64,000 bases of DNA from Aeromonas rivipollensis (GTDB lineage: Bacteria; Pseudomonadota; Gammaproteobacteria; Enterobacterales; Aeromonadaceae): positions 266,593-330,592 of the forward strand of contig NZ_JAAILA010000013.1 of assembly GCF_010974825.1 (NCBI RefSeq). Direction: 5' to 3'. The notes below the pieces were generated by a model. The model made no database searches. It saw nothing but the letters and a program-made list of their open reading frames with translations, and was not told the origin of the DNA. The translations under genes were made by a program, and so were the position numbers. This document shows positions 9,129-18,679 of this stretch, piece by piece. Within the stretch, counting starts at the first letter, position 1. Every line of letters begins with the position of its first letter.

Positions 9129-11126
9129 ATGAGAAAAACCGTACTGGTGCAGGCGATCGCCTGTGCACTGCTCAGCAGCGCCGCGCACGCTGCCGTCAAG
9201 GTGGAAGACAAGACCTTCAACACCGCCGCCAGCATGCTGGCCTATACCGAATTCGAACTCTCCGGCGAGCCGCTGGCCGAAGCCCTGGGGCTGGATCTGG
9301 ACGTGCTGGACGCCAACCGCGCCGATGAACCGACCCCGTTCGACTTCGCCGCCGGCATCGAATCCTACGAGTACTCCGAAGAGGCGATGTACGCCCTCAA
9401 CTACCAGTCCGGCATGGGCCCGCACCTGGTGAACGGGCCGCAGAACCTGGCTCGTGGTGGCACCCTGGCCGACCTTGGCAAGCGGGTGCTGGTCATGGCC
9501 GATGCGGTCGGCTTCCCGGCCGATGAGGTGCCCCAAGGCATGTATCCCCTCTCCCTGCCCTATGCCTCCGCCAATCCGGAGTTCGCCCAAGCGGTGAACG
9601 CCGCCCCGGTCAACGGCGATCAGCTCACCATCAAGACCGCCAAGGGCACCGAGAAATCGGTCAAGACCCAGGTCCCGGCCTACTTCCGCGACTACGCCAC
9701 CCTGCGCTGGAGCGGCAGTGACAACCTGCTGGTCCCGGCGGCCGTGGGCGGCATACTGCTCAAGGAAGTGATGTGGTCCCAGGACTTCCTGGGCGGCATG
9801 CACGTGGCCGAGAGCGATGAAGAGGTGGAAGCCGCGTCCGCCACCATGGATCAGGATGGCAAGCACAAGCTCGGCGTCTCCGCCGCCGACGGCTTCAACG
9901 GCATGATGCTGACCGAGCAGTCCATCGACAAGCTGGCCATACTGCAGGGCCAGCTCGGCTTCGATGGCAAGCAGCTCGGCGCCAGGATCAGCCCCCAGTA
10001 CGATCCGGCCAAGGGTGTCGTCTACTTCCCCCATCAGGTGAAAGTGACCGAAACCAGCAAGAACGACGTCGGTGCCATCGGCAAGCTGGAGGTGGTGGAC
10101 GGCTCCGCCCAGCTGCGCGATGCCTGGATGCTGCTGTGGCCGCTCTCCGAGTTCTACGCCTTCAGCGATCAGCGCAGCGCCAACACCAACCAGAACCCGG
10201 CCTTCCACGCCGTGTTTGACGGCGCCCCCTTCGCCGCCGCCCCGGCCGCCAACAAGGCCAATGATCTGGGCAAGGCAGTGGCGGGCAGCGATGCCTTCTC
10301 CCTGGCGCTGAACCTCTCCAACCTGACCTTCAAGAACCTGGCCGCCCTGCACTTCGAGCCCAAGGCCGGTACCCTGGTGGACAGCTGGCAAGAGGGCAAG
10401 CAGAGCGCTCACGTCACCACCTTCGACGCCGCCTACGCCCTGGTCGCCCTGCAGATCTTCCAGCGCGCCCAGGATGCCTTGCCGGTCGGTTACGCCGCAG
10501 GTGACAACGGCGAGCTGAACCTCAAGACCCAGCAGGGTCAACAGGCCCTCGAGCTGGTACGCAAGCAGGCTGACTTCATCCTCGGCAAGCTGGTGGGCAA
10601 GAACGGCCTGGTCCACGATGGCCTGACCCTGGGTGGGTCGCTGGATGCCGGTCAATCCATAGAGGCGCAATTTGCCGCCATCCGTGGCCTGACCGCCGCC
10701 TTCCTGGCCACCTCGGATGCCAAGTACCGCACTGCCGCACGGGATCTCTTCATCGCCACCGACAAGGCCTACTTCAATGCCAAGGCGGGTACCTGGCTGG
10801 CGGGCAAGCAGGGTGAATACACCCCCTGGACCCAGGCTGCCATCTCCGGCGCCCTGCGCTCTGCCATGCTGAACCTGCGCAACGAAGGGGCCGAGAAGGC
10901 ACCCGAGCTGGAGCTGGCCAAGCTGACCGGCCAGTACGTCAGCTGGTTCCGTGGCACCGTCAACGGCGGCATGCAGATGGCCGAGTGGGTAGGCGACTCC
11001 GGCGAGAACGTCATCGACGGCGCCGGTGGTGACACCGACGAAGACGGCGTGCCCCAGGTGACTGCCGCGGGCGGCAAGCACGGCACCGCCATGGTGATGG
11101 CCGGCAAGGCCATCGTCAGCGAATAA
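9129..11126 (+). CDS. Large secreted protein of unknown function
   Basis: 665 residues from the ATG at 9129. A type I signal peptide is clear (MRKTVLVQAIACALLSSAAHA, cleavage before AVKVEDK), so the product is exported to the periplasm or beyond. I do not recognise a family. Two regions can be described. The N-terminal half has a long run around GKRVLVMADAVGFPADEVPQ. The C-terminal half (about 400-620) is helical and repetitive in flavour (FDAAYALVALQIFQRAQDAL, then AQFAAIRGLTAAFLATSDAKYRTAARDLF), resembling alpha/alpha-toroid enzymes, which is only an impression. Near the end, DGAGGDTDEDGVP is a DxDxDG-like calcium-binding motif. The upstream Fur-like site and location beside the amo cluster suggest, weakly, an iron-related role. 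An earlier ATG at 9114 would precede the signal peptide by five residues. Codon use is strongly GC3-biased like its neighbours. Confidence 0.8.
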   Translation: MRKTVLVQAIACALLSSAAHAAVKVEDKTFNTAASMLAYTEFELSGEPLAEALGLDLDVLDANRADEPTPFDFAAGIESYEYSEEAMYALNYQSGMGPHLVNGPQNLARGGTLADLGKRVLVMADAVGFPADEVPQGMYPLSLPYASANPEFAQAVNAAPVNGDQLTIKTAKGTEKSVKTQVPAYFRDYATLRWSGSDNLLVPAAVGGILLKEVMWSQDFLGGMHVAESDEEVEAASATMDQDGKHKLGVSAADGFNGMMLTEQSIDKLAILQGQLGFDGKQLGARISPQYDPAKGVVYFPHQVKVTETSKNDVGAIGKLEVVDGSAQLRDAWMLLWPLSEFYAFSDQRSANTNQNPAFHAVFDGAPFAAAPAANKANDLGKAVAGSDAFSLALNLSNLTFKNLAALHFEPKAGTLVDSWQEGKQSAHVTTFDAAYALVALQIFQRAQDALPVGYAAGDNGELNLKTQQGQQALELVRKQADFILGKLVGKNGLVHDGLTLGGSLDAGQSIEAQFAAIRGLTAAFLATSDAKYRTAARDLFIATDKAYFNAKAGTWLAGKQGEYTPWTQAAISGALRSAMLNLRNEGAEKAPELELAKLTGQYVSWFRGTVNGGMQMAEWVGDSGENVIDGAGGDTDEDGVPQVTAAGGKHGTAMVMAGKAIVSE

Positions 11127-11144
11127 GTCAGCGATGACCGCATG

Positions 11145-11173
11145 AAAAAGGGAGCCTTCAAGGCTCCCTTTTT
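11145..11173. terminator. Bidirectional terminator between the secreted protein gene and glgC
   Basis: Perfect inverted repeat AAAAAGGGAGCCTT (11145-11158) and AAGGCTCCCTTTTT (11160-11173). With A and T tracts on either side it can end both converging transcripts. Confidence 0.93.
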
Positions 11174-11189
11174 GTTGGTCTCAGTCTCA

Positions 11190-12464
11190 TCAGCCGAGCT
11201 TGGCCACCATCTCCTTGGTCACCAGCACTATTCCCTGCTCGGAGCGGTAGAAGCGACGGGCATCCTCGTCCGCGTTCTCCCCCACCACCAGGCCATCGGG
11301 CAGCTTGCAGCCCTTGTCCACCACCACCCGGCGCAGGCGGCAGCCCGCCCCCACTTCGACCCCGGGGAAGATCACCGCCTGATCCAGGGTGCAGAAGGAG
11401 TGCACCCGCACATTGGTGAAGAGCACAGAGTTCAGCACGAAGGAGCCACTGACGATGGAGCCGCCCGCAAACATGGAGTTGATGGTCATGCCGTGCTGGC
11501 CGTTTCTGTCCTGCACGAACTTGGCGGGGGGCGACATGTTCTGGCTGGTCCAGATGGGCCAGTTCTCGTCATAGATGTCGAGCTCGGGCACCACGGAGGC
11601 GAGATCCATGTTCGCCTCCCAGAAGGAGTCCAGGGTCCCCACGTCGCGCCAGTAGGGCTTTTGCCCCTCCTTGGCCCCGACGCAGGAGATGGTGAAGGGG
11701 TGCGCAAAGGCCTTGCCCTCTCCCACTATGCGCGGGATCACGTCCATGCCGAAGTCGTGCTTGGACTCCAGATTGTGGATGTCCTCCTCCAGCAGCTGAT
11801 AGAGGTATTCCGCATCAAAGATGTAGATCCCCATGGAGGCCAGGGAGATCTGGTCATTGCCCGGCATGGCGGGCGGATTGGCCGGTTTCTCCACGAAGGC
11901 GCGGATCTTGCGCTGCTCGTCGATGTCCATGACCCCGAAGGCAGACGCCTCCGCACGCGGCACCTCGATGCAGGCCACCGTCACCTTGGCCCCGAGGCGC
12001 ACGTGATCGAGCAGCATGGCGGCATAGTCCATCTTGTAGATGTGATCCCCCGCCAGCACCACTATGTATTTGGGGCCGTAGTCACGAATGATGTCGACGT
12101 TCTGGTAGATGGCATCGGCGGTGCCGCGATACCAGTGCACCTCGTCCACCCGCTGCTGGGCGGGCAGCAGATCGATGAACTCGTTCATCTGATAGCGCAG
12201 GAAGGACCAGCCAGATTGCAGATGGCGCAGCAGGCTGTGGGACTTGTACTGGGTGACCACACCCACCCGGCGAATGCCGGAGTTGATGCAGTTGGAAAGC
12301 ACGAAATCGATGATGCGGAACTTGCCGCCGAAATGGACGGCGGGCTTGGCGCGATTGTCGGTCAACTGCTTCAGGCGACTACCGCGTCCCCCTGCGAGCA
12401 CCAAGGCCATACTCTGATTCAATAGTTGCCGTGCTTTGGCTGTGTCTACGGGTTCTAGCAACAT
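11190..12464 (-). CDS. glgC: Glucose-1-phosphate adenylyltransferase (ADP-glucose pyrophosphorylase)
   Basis: 424 residues, the normal bacterial GlgC size. It makes ADP-glucose from glucose-1-phosphate and ATP, the regulated first step of glycogen synthesis. Visible motifs are the nucleotidyl-transfer loop [16 protein letters not shown] (about 20-35) with [15 protein letters not shown] just after, and [12 protein letters not shown] and [13 protein letters not shown] in the catalytic domain. The C-terminal part is a left-handed beta-helix ending in [10 protein letters not shown]. It is not adjacent to other glg genes here, and many Aeromonas and Vibrio genomes carry more than one glgC. Start at ATG 12464; the next gene upstream is divergent. 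Confidence 0.95.
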   Translation of the reverse strand: MLLEPVDTAKARQLLNQSMALVLAGGRGSRLKQLTDNRAKPAVHFGGKFRIIDFVLSNCINSGIRRVGVVTQYKSHSLLRHLQSGWSFLRYQMNEFIDLLPAQQRVDEVHWYRGTADAIYQNVDIIRDYGPKYIVVLAGDHIYKMDYAAMLLDHVRLGAKVTVACIEVPRAEASAFGVMDIDEQRKIRAFVEKPANPPAMPGNDQISLASMGIYIFDAEYLYQLLEEDIHNLESKHDFGMDVIPRIVGEGKAFAHPFTISCVGAKEGQKPYWRDVGTLDSFWEANMDLASVVPELDIYDENWPIWTSQNMSPPAKFVQDRNGQHGMTINSMFAGGSIVSGSFVLNSVLFTNVRVHSFCTLDQAVIFPGVEVGAGCRLRRVVVDKGCKLPDGLVVGENADEDARRFYRSEQGIVLVTKEMVAKLG

Positions 12465-12651
12465 ATCTACCTCTGCTCTGTTGGGGCTGTTTTCAACCCA
12501 TCTTCGCTTTTTTTGCGAACTGTGAAAGTGTTTTCACTCACATTTAGTGGCTTTCCGACGGTCCTTTTCATGGAGTTGCGTGAGTACTCAAGCTTTGTGC
12601 CGGCGGCTTGGTTAGAATTTCTACATCACGAGCATCATCAAGGATGAAACG

Positions 12652-14292
12652 ATGTTGAATAAACACGAGGGAAATCTGCTGCTGGTCAGCGCCCTGGTCT
12701 GCATTCCCATGCTGTTGCTGCAGGGACTCTGGCTTGCGCCTCCGGCCTCCCCCCTCACCCTGCTGCTGGTCCTGATGACCACCCTCATCGGCTTCGCCCT
12801 GCTGCTCTTTCTCACCCACAGCGTGCGCAAGGGGGAGCGGGAGAGGCAGGAGCAGCGCTGGCTGCTGGCGCTGCAACAACGGGATCCCGCCATGCTGGAG
12901 AGCCCGCAGGCACAAACGGCGCTACGCCAGTTGCTTGCCTCCTTCAGTGAAGCCGAACTCGATGCACATCGCCAGATAAGCGAACTGCAGCAGCAGGCAA
13001 CCCAGGACGAGATGACGGGCCTGCGCAACCGTCATGCATTCAGGCGCGATCTCACCGAGCTGCTGCTGCAGGAGACGACCCAGACCGCCATCCTGGTGCT
13101 GATCCGCGCCACCGAGCTTGCCCGCCTCAATGCCCAGCGCGGCTTCCAGTCCGGGGATGCCTACATCAGGGATATTTCCAACCTCATCAATCTGGTGGTC
13201 AACCGCTTTCCCGGGCATCAGGTCTATCGCATCTCGGGCTCTGATTTTGCGGTGCTGCTCCCCTCTGACATCAACATTCCGCCCCATTTGCTGGGGCAGG
13301 AGTTCAAGCGGGCCTTCGATCATTATCATCGGGAACGGGAATTGGAAAATGTGGCCTACACAGGGCTGACCCAGCTCTCCCGCGCGCAGAATATCGAGGC
13401 TATCCTGGCCCGCGCAGATCTCGCCCTGGCACGGGCTCAGACTGAGACCATCAACGGCTGGGCCATCCAGCAACATGATCACTCCAGCAACCTCCATGGC
13501 CAGCAGCACTGGAAGAGAGTGCTGGAGGATCTATTGTCGCAGCCGGATTGCATCACCCTCTTCAGCCAGCCGGTGCAGGCGTTCAATCGGGACATGGTGC
13601 CCTACCAGGACATCTCTGCCCGCTTCAGCAATCGAGAAGGCATACAGCTCCCCACAGACACGCTCTTTGCCATGGCACAGCGACTGGAAATGCTGATGCG
13701 GCTGGAGCAGATGCTGATCACCCATGTCATGCGCCAGTATCGCGCCTTCGACCTGCAGACCCACCGCTGGGGGCTCAACCTCTCCAGCTGCCTGCTGCAA
13801 AACAGCGCCTTTTTGATCTGGTTTGATCACCAGCTGCAAAAGGATGCGAACATCAGCGCCAATCTGGTCTTCGCTCTGGATGAAGAGCACCTGAAACACA
13901 ACATGAACGGTGGAAAGCGGCTGTTTGAACTGCTCAGGCGCCATGGCAGTCGCTCCACCATTCGCAACTTTGGCAAGGGGATGGACTCCTTCACCCTGCT
14001 TCATGAGCTGAGGCCGGATTATGTGAAGCTGGATCCGCTGCTGCTTGGCACCCTGGAACGGGACATCGCCAACCAGCAGTTCGTGCGGATGATAGTCGAC
14101 GTCTCCCATCGCATGGGCTGTCTGGTGATAGCGGAAGGGGTGGAGGAGCTCGGTCAGAAGCAGTTGTTGCAAGGCATGTATGTGGACGGATTGCAGGGGT
14201 ATCTGATCGCACGGCCCCAGGAGCTGAGGCCTGACATTCCCCATCCGGGGGTCTTCACTGGGGACGTTTCAACTTCAGCAGGGTCAGAATGA
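12652..14292 (+). CDS. Membrane GGDEF-EAL protein with degenerate catalytic motifs (CsrD/LapD-like receptor?)
   Basis: 546 residues. Two membrane helices lie in the first 57 residues (LLLVSALVCIPMLLLQGLW and LTLLLVLMTTLIGFALLLFL) with only a short loop between. A coiled-coil segment (about 60-120, rich in Q/E/R) follows, then a GGDEF domain beginning QDEMTGLRNRHAFRRDL and an EAL domain. The GGDEF signature is replaced by SGSDF (about residue 195), and the EAL position reads QDIS (PYQDISARF, about residue 320), so neither cyclase nor phosphodiesterase activity is expected. In this it resembles CsrD (HRSDF/ELM in E. coli) or LapD: a noncatalytic signalling protein. The lack of a sizeable periplasmic or HAMP domain argues against plain LapD. 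The 3' end overlaps the convergent gene by 38 bases. Confidence 0.8.
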   Translation: MLNKHEGNLLLVSALVCIPMLLLQGLWLAPPASPLTLLLVLMTTLIGFALLLFLTHSVRKGERERQEQRWLLALQQRDPAMLESPQAQTALRQLLASFSEAELDAHRQISELQQQATQDEMTGLRNRHAFRRDLTELLLQETTQTAILVLIRATELARLNAQRGFQSGDAYIRDISNLINLVVNRFPGHQVYRISGSDFAVLLPSDINIPPHLLGQEFKRAFDHYHRERELENVAYTGLTQLSRAQNIEAILARADLALARAQTETINGWAIQQHDHSSNLHGQQHWKRVLEDLLSQPDCITLFSQPVQAFNRDMVPYQDISARFSNREGIQLPTDTLFAMAQRLEMLMRLEQMLITHVMRQYRAFDLQTHRWGLNLSSCLLQNSAFLIWFDHQLQKDANISANLVFALDEEHLKHNMNGGKRLFELLRRHGSRSTIRNFGKGMDSFTLLHELRPDYVKLDPLLLGTLERDIANQQFVRMIVDVSHRMGCLVIAEGVEELGQKQLLQGMYVDGLQGYLIARPQELRPDIPHPGVFTGDVSTSAGSE

Positions 14293-14749
14293 TGTCATTG
14301 AGCTGGCGATAGCGCTCCAGCTCCTTCTGATCGTAACGGGTCGCCAGCATGGTCGGGTTGTGGCGGTTCTTGAGGTAACGGTTGATCTGCAGACGATTGA
14401 AACCGGCCACCTTGTAGACCTGACCGAGCAAGGCATTGAGCTCCTCGTCCGCCAACCCCGCCCGGGCCAGATAGTCCTCCTGGGACGGGCTCTCCAGCTG
14501 GCAGCTCTGCTTGTCGAGGTGGCCGCTCTCCTGCAGATAGGCGAGCCACTGCTCCACGTAGAGCGGCTTGCAACCGGCCAGCAGATCGAAATAGCCCACC
14601 GCATCGCAGCGGCAGCCGGTCAGCAGCACCAGGGCCAGGGCATCGCTGTCGCATTGTAAGGTCACGGGACCGCTCTGGCCCCAATCCAGCGCCTGCACCC
14701 GGATCCGGGCCCGCCCGCCCGCCGCTGTAGTCACGTCAAAGACAAACAT
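14255..14749 (-). CDS. Conserved protein of unknown function
   Basis: 164 residues from ATG 14749 (MFVFDVTTAAGGRARIRVQA), chosen for the strong GGGAGG five bases upstream; the frame is open further back but without a ribosome site. The N-terminal 80 residues look beta-rich (VTLQCDSDALALVLLTGC) with CRCD and several other cysteines. The C-terminal half is helical and basic (YKVAGFNRLQINRYLKNRHNPTMLATRYDQKELERYRQLNDI). I recognise no family. Its last 38 bases lie antisense to the end of the GGDEF-EAL gene, so each transcript would run through the other's tail. Confidence 0.65.
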   Translation of the reverse strand: MFVFDVTTAAGGRARIRVQALDWGQSGPVTLQCDSDALALVLLTGCRCDAVGYFDLLAGCKPLYVEQWLAYLQESGHLDKQSCQLESPSQEDYLARAGLADEELNALLGQVYKVAGFNRLQINRYLKNRHNPTMLATRYDQKELERYRQLNDIILTLLKLKRPQ

Positions 14750-14843
14750 GGCACCTCCCGATCGGCAAAGGGTTGATGATGACCCATCTCGGTGACGGGT
14801 GCAAAGCCAAATCGCCCGCTCATCTTGGCGCCCTTGCCGGGCA

Positions 14844-14875
14844 TAAAAAAACCGACGGCCTCGCAGCCGTCGGTT
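14844..14875 (-). terminator. Rho-independent terminator after the DUF2750 gene
   Basis: Ten-base stem AACCGACGGC (14850-14859) with GCCGTCGGTT (14866-14875). On the minus strand it is followed by a seven-T run, placing it 47 bases after the stop of the gene at 14922-15284. Confidence 0.9.
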
Positions 14876-14921
14876 CTGGTCTCGACGATGGCCCGCATCG
14901 GGGCCATCAGTGCAGCACAGT

Positions 14922-15284
14922 TCAGGCGTCCAGCTCAACCAGCGCCTTGGCCAGCTCGATGGGTTCGAGCTCCTGGCCTTCCAGATCGGCGTTCCAGTTC
15001 GGGCCGACCAGCACATCGTCTTCGTCCAGATCGTTGATCCAGATGTCGAGAAACTCTTCGAGCTCGATCACTTCCGGCTCGTAATCCGCCCACTCGTCCA
15101 CGCAGTGCAGACGGGCATCACCCTCGGCAGACCAGAGCGGCATGACGTCGGCATCTTCGAACTCGGCGGAGCGGCACACCACCCAGTCTTCACCGTAACG
15201 CAGACCCCACACCTGACCCGACTCGCGGACTTCTTCGATGAACAGCTGGAAATTGGCGTCAAGATTGTCAGTTAGTTTGCTCAT
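14922..15284 (-). CDS. DUF2750-family protein
   Basis: 120 residues from ATG 15284 (MSKLTDNLDANFQLFIEEV). It is strongly acidic, with the C-terminal third rich in Asp and Glu (DIWINDLDEDDVLVGPNWN). The pattern of an N-terminal helix, then WGLRYGEDWVVCRSAEFEDADVMPLWS and GQELEPIELAKAL at the end, fits the DUF2750 family of small cytoplasmic proteins, whose role is unknown. It has its own terminator and no obvious operon partner. An earlier ATG in the same frame at 15365 lacks a ribosome site. Confidence 0.75.
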   Translation of the reverse strand: MSKLTDNLDANFQLFIEEVRESGQVWGLRYGEDWVVCRSAEFEDADVMPLWSAEGDARLHCVDEWADYEPEVIELEEFLDIWINDLDEDDVLVGPNWNADLEGQELEPIELAKALVELDA

Positions 15285-15367
15285 GGGGGTCTCTCTCTTG
15301 CAGGCGGTCGGCCAACGCTGGCCAATAATGGGGCTGATGGTGTCCCAAAAGCCCCCCAGACTCAAGC

Positions 15368-15393
15368 CTTATCCCCAAAAAGGCGGGGATAAG
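15368..15393 (-). terminator. Stem-loop after the chemoreceptor gene
   Basis: CTTATCCCC (15368-15376) pairs with GGGGATAAG (15385-15393), six bases past the stop of the chemoreceptor. The T-rich part lies in the loop, not after the stem, so termination efficiency is uncertain. Confidence 0.5.
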
Positions 15394-15398
15394 CGCCA

Positions 15399-17027
15399 TC
15401 AGGTTCGATATTGGGCGACCAGGGCCCCCAACTCATCGCAAGAGAGCGCCAGCTGGCTTGCCGCCTGCTCGGTCAAGCGGTTCTGGGCCAGGGCATCCGC
15501 CGCCAGCTCTGTGATGGCCACCAGCCGCTGGTTGATCTCCTCGGCCGCCCGGCTCTGCTCGGCGGCGGCCGTGGCGATCTGGCTATTCATGGCATTGATG
15601 GTGTGCACTGATCCATCGATGGCATGAATGGCACCGTCGGCATCACCGGCCCTGTCCGCTGTCGAGCGGGAGAGTTGCTGCAACTGGGTGATGCCGCTGA
15701 CCACCCGGCCCGCCCCCTCCTGCAGCCGCTGGATCATCTGCCGGATCTCGTCGGTGGAGCTGTGGGTGCGGGTCGCCAGGGTGCGCACCTCGTCGGCCAC
15801 CACAGCGAAGCCACGCCCCTGCTCGCCGGCCCGGGCCGCCTCGATGGCGGCATTGAGGGCCAGCAGGTTGGTCTGCTCCGCCACCCCCCGGATCACGTCG
15901 AGCACGGAGCCAATCTGCTGGGTCTCCTGCTCGAGCTGGCTCACCGCCTGCACCGTCTCCACCATCTCGTCCGCCAGCTGGCTGATGGTCTCCCTGGTCT
16001 GGGCCACCACCTGACGCCCGTGCTGGGCGAGATTGAGCGCTGAGTCAGCCGCCTCGGCGGCCTGGGCCGCGTGCTGACCCACCTCCCGGCTGCTCACCGT
16101 CATCTGCTCCATGGCGCTGGCCACCCGCAGGGTGTCCTGCTCCTGGCCGGTGACGATGGCGCCGGTCCGGTCGACGATCTGGGCCAGCTGGTGCGCCTGC
16201 TCCCGGTTCTGGGCCGTGATCTGCTGGCTGCGCCCCACCAGCTGCGCCATCTGGCCGGCGAAGAGGTTGAAGTTGACCGAGAGCTGGCTCAGTTCGTCCC
16301 GGCCCGACTCCGGCAGCCGAAAACGCAGATCACCCTCCCCCCTGGCGATGTTGCCGAGGGCCGATACCGACTGGGAGAGGGGCACCACTATGCTGCGCAC
16401 TATGAGCCCGACCACGGCAAACAGCAGTATGGCCAGCACCAGGCCTATCCCGAGCAGGGTGCGCAGCACCTCCTGATACTGGGCCTCGACGTCGTCCACA
16501 TAGACGCCGGTGCCGATGATCCAGTCCCAGGGGGCGAAGCGCTTGATGTAGGAGATCTTGCGCACCGGCTCCTCCACCCCGGGCTTGGGCCAGTAGTAGG
16601 CCACCTCTCCCACGCCCTGCGCCCTCGCCAGATCGGCGAAGGCGACGAACAACCTGAGCCCCTGCTTGTCCTCCACCCCGGAGAGATCCTTGCCGTCCAG
16701 CTCGGGTTTCATGGGGTGCATTACCATGGTGGGGTGGCTGTCATTGATCCAGAAGTAATCCTCCTCGCCATAGCGCAGCCCCTTGATCGCCGCGAGGGCC
16801 TCGGCCTTGGCGCGCCCCTCGTCGAGCTCCCCCTTGCGTACCCTGGCCTCGAATCCGGCCACCAGGCTGTAGGCGGTCTCGACCTGAGCCCGGGTCTGAC
16901 GGCTCTTCTCCCCCATCAGCCCCTGCTGATAGATCTGCAGGCAGAAGAACAGCAGCAGTCCCAGCAGCGCCAGCACCATCAGGGTCACCAGCGACAGGCG
17001 CCGGCCGATACTCCATTGTCTCAACAT
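15399..17027 (-). CDS. Methyl-accepting chemotaxis protein with periplasmic Cache domain
   Basis: 542 residues. An N-terminal membrane helix (about 12-31, [20 protein letters not shown]) is followed by a single Cache sensor domain (about 35-185) with the diagnostic [20 protein letters not shown] and [15 protein letters not shown] second membrane helix (about 190-212), a HAMP segment and the cytoplasmic signalling domain follow. The tip of the hairpin reads [20 protein letters not shown], the region that contacts CheA/CheW. sCache_2 receptors of this type usually sense small carboxylates, but the ligand cannot be read from sequence. No CheR-tethering pentapeptide is present: the protein ends GALVAQYRT. 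Stands alone between hairpins. Confidence 0.93.
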   Translation of the reverse strand: MLRQWSIGRRLSLVTLMVLALLGLLLFFCLQIYQQGLMGEKSRQTRAQVETAYSLVAGFEARVRKGELDEGRAKAEALAAIKGLRYGEEDYFWINDSHPTMVMHPMKPELDGKDLSGVEDKQGLRLFVAFADLARAQGVGEVAYYWPKPGVEEPVRKISYIKRFAPWDWIIGTGVYVDDVEAQYQEVLRTLLGIGLVLAILLFAVVGLIVRSIVVPLSQSVSALGNIARGEGDLRFRLPESGRDELSQLSVNFNLFAGQMAQLVGRSQQITAQNREQAHQLAQIVDRTGAIVTGQEQDTLRVASAMEQMTVSSREVGQHAAQAAEAADSALNLAQHGRQVVAQTRETISQLADEMVETVQAVSQLEQETQQIGSVLDVIRGVAEQTNLLALNAAIEAARAGEQGRGFAVVADEVRTLATRTHSSTDEIRQMIQRLQEGAGRVVSGITQLQQLSRSTADRAGDADGAIHAIDGSVHTINAMNSQIATAAAEQSRAAEEINQRLVAITELAADALAQNRLTEQAASQLALSCDELGALVAQYRT

Positions 17028-17130
17028 ACCCTAGTCCCGAACCAGCTACATGTTGTTAACAAGGTATGTCGCCTTGGCGCGGCCTGTCCACGATGACAGC
17101 AAAAGCAGTGCCAAAAACATGATCCAGCCC

Positions 17131-17169
17131 CAAAAACAAGAAAGGGTGCCCAGTGGCACCCTTTCTTGT
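17131..17169 (-). terminator. Strong terminator after gsk
   Basis: Perfect 15-base stem (17136-17150 with 17155-17169) and CAGT loop, then TTTTTGGGG on the minus strand. It begins about 20 bases after the gsk stop. Confidence 0.93.
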
Positions 17170-17188
17170 TGTCGACTGGATGACGCTA

Positions 17189-18493
17189 TCAGCGCTCCCA
17201 GTACACCTCTTCCAGGCTGTCTTCCTTCTCCGGCAGGCCGCGGGAGAGACGCGGGCTGCTCTGGGCCAGCACCTCGTAGCTCACCCGGTTGGCGTACTTG
17301 CACACCTGGGCCAGGGAGGAGTAGGTGAGGAACTCGGAGAGGTGCTTGGCGGAGTTCGGCACATTCATGCGGTGATAGGCGTTGGCCACCATGTCGTGCA
17401 GCACCGCGGACAGGGCGCCATCCCCGGCGCCATTGGTGTTCTTGATCTTCTCCGGGCCGCCCATGTAGGGGGAGATATGGGAGTAGATCCGCGCCGGATT
17501 GCGGCACTTCTCGCGGGCCATGGGGCGGCTGAACTCATACATGTTGAACTCGGGGATCACCCCGGGCAGCAGGGTATGGGTGGTCTCGCGCTTGTAGTCT
17601 TCCTCGGTGTAGCTCGCCATGTAGAGGCCGATGGGACCGGCGGTGCAGAGCACCATATCGGCCCAGTCCAGCGCCTTGTCGGCGGCGCCGAGCGGGTCTT
17701 TGATCCCGGTCAGGGCCTCGGCCTCGTCCTCGTTCATGGCGAGCACTGTCACGTTCTCGCTGATGAAATCACGCCACCACTGGGGGTTCTCGTCGATGAC
17801 GAAACGGGTGCCCAGGGTCAGCACCACGGGCACACCGGCCTCGCGGGCATAACGGACGGCAGCCATGGCCGCCTCCTTCATGGGAGTGCCGTCTGCGCCG
17901 CGCACCAGGTAGGCGGTGATCACCAGGGCGGAGGAGTCCTTGATGATGGCTTCCGGGATGTGCGCCACGTCCAGGTGGTCCATCTTGCCGGCGTTGATGC
18001 CAAAGCTGCGCTCGCCCCCTTCGGTGATGAAGGTGAAGCAGCGACCGACAGGGCCGTCCACCGGCTGCAGGTAGTCGAGGTTGACCCGGGACGAGGTGTT
18101 GCACAGATAGCGGTAGGCGTAGCTGCCGATGCGGATGTCCTGGCTCATCACCCCGAGCAGGATGGAGTGGGAATCGGCCAGCACAGAGTAGTTGTGCATG
18201 GTGTTGCCTATAGTGCCGCCGGCAAACTCGCTCACCACCATGTTGTTGGCCTTGAGCTCTTCATAGACCCGCTCGGCCACGTCGTCGGAGATGAGCATGG
18301 AGTGGCCCTTGCTCAGGCCGTACCGGTTCAGAAAGTCCTCGTCCACATGGGCTTCGATATCCACCAGAGTCTGATCTATACCCACCACATAGGCCTTGCC
18401 CAGTTCGGTGAGCTGGGGATTTTGCGGGATCAGGGGATCACGCCTGTCGACCGGGAAGTAGTGTTTGGACTTGCGCTGACCGGGAAATTTCAT
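17189..18493 (-). CDS. gsk: Inosine-guanosine kinase
   Basis: 434 residues, PfkB-family purine nucleoside salvage kinase, phosphorylating guanosine and inosine to GMP and IMP. The N-terminus MKFPGQRKSKHYFPV and the motifs GGTIGNTMHNYSVLAD (about 85-100, substrate lid) and NTNGAGDGALSAVLHDM (about 355-370, PfkB signature with the catalytic Asp in GAGD) are those of E. coli Gsk, which has the same length. Alone between terminators; cytoplasmic. In many gammaproteobacteria gsk lies near hemH, adk and htpG, as it does here. Confidence 0.96.
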   Translation of the reverse strand: MKFPGQRKSKHYFPVDRRDPLIPQNPQLTELGKAYVVGIDQTLVDIEAHVDEDFLNRYGLSKGHSMLISDDVAERVYEELKANNMVVSEFAGGTIGNTMHNYSVLADSHSILLGVMSQDIRIGSYAYRYLCNTSSRVNLDYLQPVDGPVGRCFTFITEGGERSFGINAGKMDHLDVAHIPEAIIKDSSALVITAYLVRGADGTPMKEAAMAAVRYAREAGVPVVLTLGTRFVIDENPQWWRDFISENVTVLAMNEDEAEALTGIKDPLGAADKALDWADMVLCTAGPIGLYMASYTEEDYKRETTHTLLPGVIPEFNMYEFSRPMAREKCRNPARIYSHISPYMGGPEKIKNTNGAGDGALSAVLHDMVANAYHRMNVPNSAKHLSEFLTYSSLAQVCKYANRVSYEVLAQSSPRLSRGLPEKEDSLEEVYWER

Positions 18494-18628
18494 GGCAATC
18501 TTCTGTGCTCTGGGGGAAAGAGGGGCGGGATTTTAACACAATCCACCCCGCCGAAAAGTCGCCCGATTAAAATATGGGGTCAGTATAGGCAAGGGTTTGC
18601 GAGGAAAACGTTTGATCTTCCCCCCTCA

Positions 18629-18657
18629 AAAAACCACCTCGCGCTGAGGTGGTTTTT
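18629..18657. terminator. Bidirectional terminator downstream of the MAPEG gene
   Basis: Perfect 12-base inverted repeat AAAAACCACCTC (18629-18640) and GAGGTGGTTTTT (18646-18657) with a five-base loop. Confidence 0.92.
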
Positions 18658-18679
18658 CGCACTCAAGTGGCCTCTGGCC

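Noticed and set aside
8967..11081. A 704-codon open frame on the minus strand, longer than the plus-strand gene it covers
   Set aside because: It has no ribosome site or signal peptide, its composition is glycine/leucine/glutamine/histidine-rich as expected of an antisense shadow in GC3-biased DNA, and the plus frame has a clean signal peptide, promoter-side operator and terminator.
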